Assembly (NCBI RefSeq): GCF_024139115.2 | Contig: NC_085141.1 | Coordinates: 67,992,675-68,056,674, forward strand | Length of the DNA: 64,000 nucleotides | Origin: Armigeres subalbatus | Taxonomy: Eukaryota > Arthropoda > Insecta > Diptera > Culicidae | Direction of reading: 5' to 3' | In this document: positions 57,205-64,000 of the stretch, one piece after another | How the letters are laid out: each line of letters starts with the position of its first letter | How positions within the stretch are numbered: position 1 is the stretch's first letter | Translations under genes and position numbers: made by a program | Notes under the pieces: model-generated | What the model was told of the DNA's origin: nothing | The model's database searches: none | What the model saw: the letters and a program-made list of their open reading frames with translations, nothing else

Positions 57205-57455
57205 CCTCAAGCCGGCATAGACGTCGGTGGCGGAGATGGCGAGATCGATTCTCGATCCGATCTAGAATGTTTCGGGTGGGAAACATTCTCACACCCTGGG
57301 CAAAGTGTATCCATCGTATTTACCACACAAGATACATACTAATGCAATGGCGGGCAAGGAAAGCTTTTAATCAATAACTAAAGAAATACTAACAGATTAC
57401 TAAGTTGAAAAGCAGGCCAAGTTCCAGTTGGAATGTAGTGCTATGGAAGAAGAAG
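57205..57455 (+). mobile_element. Second-family tRNA-derived SINE
   Basis: GTCGGTGGCGGAGATGGCGA and GATCGATTCTCGATCC resemble A and B boxes. The body has GGGTGGGAAACATTCTCAC and ends AAAGCAGGCCAAGTTCCAGT ... GGAAGAAGAAG. Partial minus-strand copies of the same 3' part are at 16690-16800 and 59395-59520. Confidence 0.65.
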
Positions 57456-57555
57456 CTTGCAATGCACTTATGAGATTGACTGATTCACCGAAACCAATTC
57501 CTAAACTGTTAGCAAGTTTCAATACTAAATATTATCATACGTATATATTGTAATA

Positions 57556-57730
57556 CACTGGAGTCATTTTTTATGCGGATATGGGCCACGTGAATTAAAA
57601 CAAAGTTAAACCCCGCGTAAATTCCAAAGTATGTCTGAATGAACCGCAGAAATCCCGAAATTCGAGTGAAAAAAAATCGCTTAAAAAGCGATTCGTGTAA
57701 AAAACAACCGCGTAAAAAACGACTTCAGTG
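57556..57730. mobile_element. TA-type MITE, 175 bp
   Basis: Ends CACTGGAGTCATTTTTTATG and, in reverse, CACTGAAGTCGTTTTTTACG, flanked by TA at 57554-57555 and 57731-57732. No coding capacity. Confidence 0.85.
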
Positions 57731-57734
57731 TACA

Positions 57735-59975
57735 TCGGGAATGAAGCGTTGACTCTTCCTTGATCGAATGGTCCAAGAAAATTGAAAATCCATTGAGAAA
57801 TGACTGAGATATTAACGATTAAAGTCTATCATATTTTCGTGACGTTTTTCGATTTTTTGCAATTTTAAAGTGTACCCCAATATAGAAAAGACAGACGTAG
57901 TTCTACGTCAAAAACTTTATGTAACTAAAACATAAGGTTAAACAAATCAATTTTGAAGATGGACAATTTCAACTGATTCAAAATCAAACTAAACCCAGCA
58001 TGGAAATTATAAATTTTCGTGAATTCGAACATTTTGATGATGTTATCATGTTGTAATGTGTATCGGGTATTAGGATATCTAGAACTCGTACACCTTCGAT
58101 GCATCAGGAGGATACAAAAAAATGTGGACTCGCGAATATGTTATAAAAATTTCGAGAAAAAATTGTAATGGTTTAGAAATTTTCCAAAATATCCCTATAT
58201 TATTATTTTTTTTTAGAATTTTTTATCAGTGATTTTTTTTAAATAATTATAAAGTTCATCACTGAATATCCCTATAGATTCCTGAGAGTATTTGGGACCT
58301 TCCGTAGCTCTGGAGGTACTGGAAATTCTTAAGATATATCAACCTCAACGAAACATCTGAACTGAACTCTCACAACAAAAAGTTTATCAGAGAATCATAG
58401 AGATGCAAATAAAACCTCCTACTGTTGTTTCTTTTGAGTAGCATTCCTGTAGAAATTCCAGTTTTGCTTTCAGAATCATCAAATAAGTTTACATTCCAAT
58501 ATTAACAGGTATTAACAGGTTTCAGTATAAATTAGAAAAAAACAGCTTACTTTTTTAAAGAATCTCCAAAGATTTTTTTTTTCAAAATCCTTGGCTGGCA
58601 ACTTTAATGAATCTTCAAAGGAAATTCTTCTAAATCTCCAATAGAAATTTTTTTCGTTTTGCAAAAGAAATTCTTAGACACTTTTAGCAGTTTTTTTTTT
58701 CAATTTCCAAAACAAATTATTCGGAATATGCCAAAATATTTCCTATGGAAATTCCTAAGATTTTCCAGTAGAAAATCGAAAAAAGTTCATCTGAAACACC
58801 AATAATGAACTTCCCGAGGAAATTCCGATGTTTTTACAAGTGAAAATTACGAAAAAAATTGTACTTTTGAAGGAATTCCTTAAAAAATCAAATTAAAATC
58901 TGATTTTCTGTTGTGAAAATTCCTTAAAATTTCTAAATCATTTCCTGTGCATCTTTGCATGGTAAAGACTTAAAGCAATGTTTAGCTGAACCTACAAAGA
59001 AATCAAAAGGACTTCCCGAAGAAGAATGAATTCCCTATGAAATTTTGGAAGAATTTATGGTACAAATTTAAAAAACAAGAATCTCGAGAATTCTAAAGAT
59101 TAATTTTTTGAAAATCCAAAGAATTTTTTGAAGATAATCCATAGACTCTTCCGTGGAAATTCTAAATAATGCCTCGAATAAAAAAAACCTGGAAAATTTT
59201 AAAAAATGTGATAGAATTCACAAAGAGCGTAAAAAAGTATTCCGAAAAATTTTCATTTCAAAATTCTAAATTTGAAAAAAAAAAACAAAAACAAAAAATC
59301 TACGGAAATATCAAAGTGTTTCATGTGGCATTGGCTGTTTAATATCTTTCGGAAATTCTGAAGAGTTTTTATTGAAAAATTCAGAAGTCTTCTTCTTCTT
59401 CTATGGCTCCATATTCCAACTGGAAGTTGGTCTGCTTTTCAACTTAGTATATTCTATTAGCATTTCCTTAGTTATAAATTGAAAGCTTTTATATGCAAGC
59501 CATTGCAGACTGAACTGAACATTTTTAAGTGCACTCCTTAAAATGTTTGAAAAACTTCTTTTGGAAATAAAGAAGAATTTCTGGTGAAGATTCGAAAGAA
59601 CTTGTCGTAGAAAATTTCATTAGAATGTAAAAAAATATATGAAAATTTGAACATTGTTTTTTCCACTGAAAATTATATGTACTTCCCACGGGACTGTTTT
59701 GAATTTTCTGACAGAGTTCACATGGAATTTTTTTCGGAGTTTTAAGGAAATTTTTTCGCAATTTACACTGGAGATGTTTTGTTTTTTTTTTTCATTAAAA
59801 ATTTGTAGCAAAATTTCCAAGCAAAATTTTTCAGAGGGAATTGTTCAAAAATCATTCTGAATGCCAGCACTCTATCAGGATTATATAAAGGAATTTCAAA
59901 GTTTTAACAGGAAATTTCTTTACTGGATTTTTCCTGAATATCCACAAGAAATTCTTTTGAAGTTTTTTTCTTGGA
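57735..59975. other. AT-rich non-coding stretch with GGAATTCC-like degenerate repeats
   Basis: Many scattered GAAATTCC / GGAAATTC motifs at irregular spacing recall a decayed form of the 24-bp minisatellite. A SINE fragment lies at 59395-59520. No gene recognised. Confidence 0.45.
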
Positions 59976-59994
59976 TTATTGTAAAAACATAAAT

Positions 59995-60873
59995 GAGTTC
60001 AGTGCGTGTTGGCTCTTGTTTCGGACGGCAGAACGATCGCGCGATTTGCCGAAATTTTGTGTTTTGCATTGCGCGGCCGGTAATAAAGTTAATTAGTTCA
60101 GTGCGTGTTGGCTCTTGTTTCGGACGGCAGTACGATCGCGCGATTTGCTGAAATTTTGTGTTTTGCAGATAGTTCGCGCGGCCGAGTGAGTAAACATTTG
60201 GTGCGTGATCGGACGTGTTTCAGGTAGGAATTAGAGCATTCGTAAAATCCGAGTTTTTGGTTCTGATTATAATGTTCGGTGAATAAGTGTGCGTGTTTTG
60301 TATATAATGCGAAACATTTGTAAAATCCAGGTTACTTTGTCCTCCTTTGGACGGTTCGTAAGTAAATTGATGAATATATTTTATTATTTTTTCAGCATAT
60401 ACTGTTATTGACCAACGCTCTATATTGTCGAATAGAGCTCCTTATTATTCACCTTACCCACTAACACAAATTTTCCTTCCCGAGACATGTATGAAGGTAG
60501 TATGGGTTCCCTGCATCTTCACTAGTAGATGTTGAACTAACATTCCTTCCCTTCCTTCCGTGATTGTAAGGACGTGGCCAGGTATACAACTGCTACTGTA
60601 TAGGAAAAGGTACTAATCCCAAGTACCAATTTGCGACAATATACAGTAGATTGTTCAATTCTCGCTTGGCTTTTCAAAGGGACCTAAGTGTAGCATTTTT
60701 TGATGAATTAGTTTTAATACTGCAATCAATAGCTTTCATATTGTTCTGTTGATTGCGCTATTCAAATTGATTCATGAAAGAAATGTTGCTTGGGTCCTTT
60801 TGAAGAGTTAAGCGGGGATTGAGCATTGTATAGCCACCCACGATTTGTACAATCACATATGCTATGCTATGCT
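59995..60873 (+). mobile_element. Short non-autonomous non-LTR-type retroelement, 17-bp duplication
   Basis: Flanked by a perfect 17-bp duplication ATTGTAAAAACATAAAT (59978-59994 and 60874-60890). The 5' end has two tandem copies, 99 bp apart (59997 and 60096), of GTTCAGTGCGTGTTGGCTCT and TTCGGACGGCAG. The 3' end is an ATGCTATGCTATGCT run. There is no reverse transcriptase, so it would need enzymes from another element. Confidence 0.85.
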
Positions 60874-60890
60874 ATTGTAAAAACATAAAT

Positions 60891-61740
60891 ATTTTTATTT
60901 TTCAAATTTGTAGCTGCAGTCCACTGATGAGCGATTCCAAGCAACAGCATCAAAATTTAAGAAAATTTTTAATTCATGATTTTCTATTGAGTTGAAACTT
61001 TGCACAGTTTTTCAATTTCATCTAAATCGTCATTTTTCGATATCAAATCTTCATATTGAGTCACGACTAACTTTTCAAAAGGGTGTATGTGAAAATGGTT
61101 CAAAAATATTTAAAAAGCTGCACAGCAAAAACGGAATGTTCGATTGTTATGATTTTTTCAGCAAAGTTAGACAACTAAATGGTGATTCTTAAGAAAATGT
61201 GCACAGTAAAAAAAATTTTTTTGCCTTTAAAAATATCATTTTTGTCACAAAAACTCAAATATCTCAAAACCCTATCTTTTTTCGAACGTATTTTTTTTAG
61301 GGAAAACGGTCCTTTATATTAGCTATCTACCATAAAAATTTGGTGATGGTAAACTAATAAACAAAAAAGTTATGACATTTCAAACATTTCACAATTTTCA
61401 CATATAGTAAACAAAAAAAAATTTCCGTGTGTTTTTTTTTTCAAGAATCGCAGTTTGATGCTGATTTTATTGTTAAGGGCCTTGCGTGAGTTAAACAAGT
61501 TGTTTGTATGATATTCCATATTTATGTATTCATCGATATTATGTATATTATATGTATAAATATTATATGTATAAATAAATAAAAATGAATTAATATTATC
61601 CTAAGTATTAAATTAAATGTGGCAGTTACACAATGTTGTTATAGAAACTCTAAGAGTTTTGGGTTTGAATTTTGGTATGGGTTATGATATCATGAAAACA
61701 GTTTATTAATACTTATTTTTTATTTATTTTGATTCAAATT
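60891..61740. other. AT-rich non-coding stretch
   Basis: Only a 66-codon frame (60992-61192) without family features; no repeats recognised. Confidence 0.5.
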
Positions 61741-61742
61741 TT

Positions 61743-63784
61743 TTAAAATATCGAACACTTTTGAATTATTATCAGCACAGTTTGAGTATAGTTTTGCTTT
61801 AATTTTATTTTCCGACAATGGAATGAAACAGTGAAATGGGTTCCTTGGATCGTTTTCGCGTTATTAAATTGCTCGCTGAGCTCTGAAGCCTTTATTTCGT
61901 ACTCTTCAGTAGTAGTAAAACAAAATGATAATTTGGTTAAATCTTTTTCTTTTCTACGATTTGCCCAATCAAAAAGTTCTTTCGCAGTTTTAATTGGATG
62001 CTCACGTTCTTTGGCTAAACTTGCTCTTGTGGCCATGCGCTTTATTGTTCCTCCAATAGCATCACAAGGACCTTTGCCATGTGATGTAGCAAAATCAATT
62101 CCGTACATTGATTTAAATTGACATAGGCTCGAAAAATTCTTATGATTTTTGTACTGCGACGCTGCTCCATCAGACATGAAATATATCTTTTTGACTTCTT
62201 TATGCTTATCAACGCGTAAAAGTTAATCATTTTTTCAATGAACAAGTTTACGGATACTGAATCGTGTCTTAAATCTTCGGAAATTATAATAAAACTTAAG
62301 TGTTCAATTTGCGTACTTCCATTAAAATAAATAACGAATGGATGAATTGTAGCTTGTTGTACGTTCCAGTGATGGGACTGCACTTCATCTTGCAATACAA
62401 AGCTGTAATTTTCAGAAAAATCACAAATGACTAAAAATTCACCATTTTGTAATGTATTTTTCGTATTTTTTAAAAGCTGGATTGTTCTGTTTTAATGAAA
62501 TCGTGAGGGATTAAACTTTCTAATTTCAAGCAAAAATATGACACAAACTCATCTACAGGTTTTACAATAGTTTCTATGTCATACCTATCCGTGGTCACCC
62601 ATTGCTCAAATGATAACTGATCAATATATTTTTCTTCAAACTCAGCGAATAAGGTATTTTCCAATGATGAAGAATCTGGACAATCCGAACAAGATCGTAG
62701 ATAGCAATTTGATGTTGTATTTTCACACAAAAGACTACCAGTTAACATTTTAATATCCTTTGTTAAATTGATTCTTTTCAAACTATGTAAAATAAGATTA
62801 ATATTCTCATGGGTTGTGCACACACACATTATGTGTTCCTGAATTGGAAAGAAGCTTACATTGCCTTGGCCGAAGGCTTGCAAATGAGGAAAAACCTATT
62901 TTAATATTATCGTGAATTTCCTTGAAGCGTGTGTACGCTTCTTTCAAAGTCGTCATCATTTATTGTTTTTGGATTGCTTGACGCTTTCCATCTTTTTTTA
63001 CTGATACATAATCTTTTTGACCAGGCATAGCTCGACTTACTTCATCATCTTCAAAATATTGAACTACTATTTCTTTTGTCTCATCTGTTAATGCAGTACT
63101 AGACCTAGTATTTTTGATTGAAAGACAGTTATTCTTCAATTGTTTTGCCTCTTTTACTGTATTTCTATTGGTTTTGAACTCATCAATGGCATCCTGAATA
63201 GACCACGAACTTAGGAGCATCGACAAAATCAATAATTTTTCTTTCCTTGTCGTGGCTGCATTCGAGAACCTTTCCTTCATATTTATAATTACCTTATCGT
63301 AGTCTGTATTTTCCACATCATCAGGTCCTAATTTGAAGAGGTTTCTTTGTACAGCTTCGTTTATTTCACGGTATTTTTTCTCCGGGTAATAAACGTAGTC
63401 CATCTTACTCCATTTAATCGGAGTCACTTTTATCCCAGCTATGCCCTCGTTAAAGCGTTCGATGTTGACCTTTTGGATACACTCATCTTCCGATTGATTT
63501 GTTGAAACAGATTTCGCTGATGGTACGGTGGCAAGGCTCTCAGCACTTAATACTTCTGGTAATTCCTCAGTTGTTGTCGATACATCTGGCAATTCCTCAG
63601 TTGCTCTTTTGTCAACGTTTAGACGGCAGGACGTGCAAATGCGTAAATTTGTATTCAATGTGGACATTGGAGCATAACCAGTCGCTTTCAGTTTATCTAT
63701 GGTGCTTTCGGTGAGATTTCGTAACTCTTTTGAACACTTTTTTCCATCAAACGGCCTACAACAGTTGAGAAAGCGGCTACTCAT
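61743..63784 (-). pseudogene. Broken transposase-like gene of an unnamed invertebrate family
   Basis: Reading from 63784: a start MSSRFLNCCRPFDGKKCSKE with a Cys-rich N-terminus (ICTSCRLN), then a charged region to a TAA near 62960. The same frame resumes with MMTTLKEAYTRF and FASLRPRQCKLLSNSGTHNV. A slip in a TG run near 62825 moves it to CVCTTHENINLILHSL. Further on come VICDFSENYSFVLQDEVQSH and HHWNVQQATIHPFVIYF. Another shift near 62170 leads to SDGAASQYKNHKNF and FATSHGKGPCDAIGGTIKRM. I know this motif order from repeated genes in arthropod and cnidarian genomes. The DFSENY and SDGA aspartates suggest a DDE-type core, which is inference. At least one stop and two or three frame changes make it non-functional. 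Terminal repeats were not found. Confidence 0.7.
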
Positions 63785-64000
63785 GTTGTTCGTAATATTT
63801 CAATAAACAAAATCACTTTTAAGTTTTTACTGACTAGTTTGGTGTCATTTGCTTGACTGAAGAAAAAAATTACTATAAGATTTTTAACAACCTTAGTAGT
63901 AGTAATTTTTTTGCTTTTTCGTGAGCATTGTCATGGTATGTACCTATCATGCATTTGTTGTTGTTGAAGATACCCGTTTCCTCCCGATCATAAAGTCTAT

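Overview
The window is eukaryotic, AT-rich and crowded with transposons. It is very probably from an Aedes mosquito. The evidence is several copies of a Feilai-type tRNA-derived SINE with an (AAG)n tail, RTE/JAM1-like and BEL/Pao retroelements, many TA-type and hAT MITEs, and compact introns inside an insect Rhesus-type ammonium channel gene.

Host genes. Both well-supported host genes lie on the minus strand. The first is Rh50, an ammonia/ammonium channel. It has five coding exons at 40554-40725, 6072-6859, 5755-5964, 5606-5699 and 5045-5163, joined in phase to give about 460 residues. Its first intron is 33.7 kb and holds more than half of the window. The second is a small three-exon gene at 54362-56713. 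It encodes a predicted 91-residue protein with a signal peptide, a basic ectodomain and one membrane segment; its first exon is only 31 nt and is the least certain part.

Layout. 1-1330: broken RTE-clade non-LTR element, minus strand. 1500-3545: two families of degenerate tandem repeats of about 150 bp. 4175-4670: 3' end of another non-LTR element. 5045-6859: Rh50 exons 2-5. 6860-40553: Rh50 intron 1. In order this intron contains a hAT MITE with a perfect 8-bp duplication, a transposon-derived 167-bp satellite capped by (CA)n tracts, and a broken THAP-type P-element-like transposon (15.4-27.1 kb). A deleted BEL/Pao retrotransposon is inserted in that P-like element. Several TIR elements, an AT-rich minisatellite block, and a hAT element nested inside a TA-type element follow. 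The nested hAT carries an array of 23-bp hairpins. 40740-44060: tandem duplication of the sequence directly upstream of the Rh50 start codon, with a SINE and a foldback element. 45507-49520: large 24-bp-period minisatellite that reverses orientation at a hairpin near 48222. 50065-50642: hexanucleotide array. 54230-56713: the small membrane-protein gene. 57.2-60.9 kb: SINE, MITE and a short retroelement with a 17-bp target duplication. 61743-63784: broken transposase-like gene of a family I know from other invertebrate genomes but cannot name.

Function. Only the Rh50 channel and the small membrane protein look like working host genes, and nothing in the sequence ties them together functionally. 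The rest is a layered record of insertions. Several are datable relative to each other from clean target-site duplications, one visible empty site, and nesting order. Long open frames in the simple repeats are artefacts of stop-free periodic sequence.
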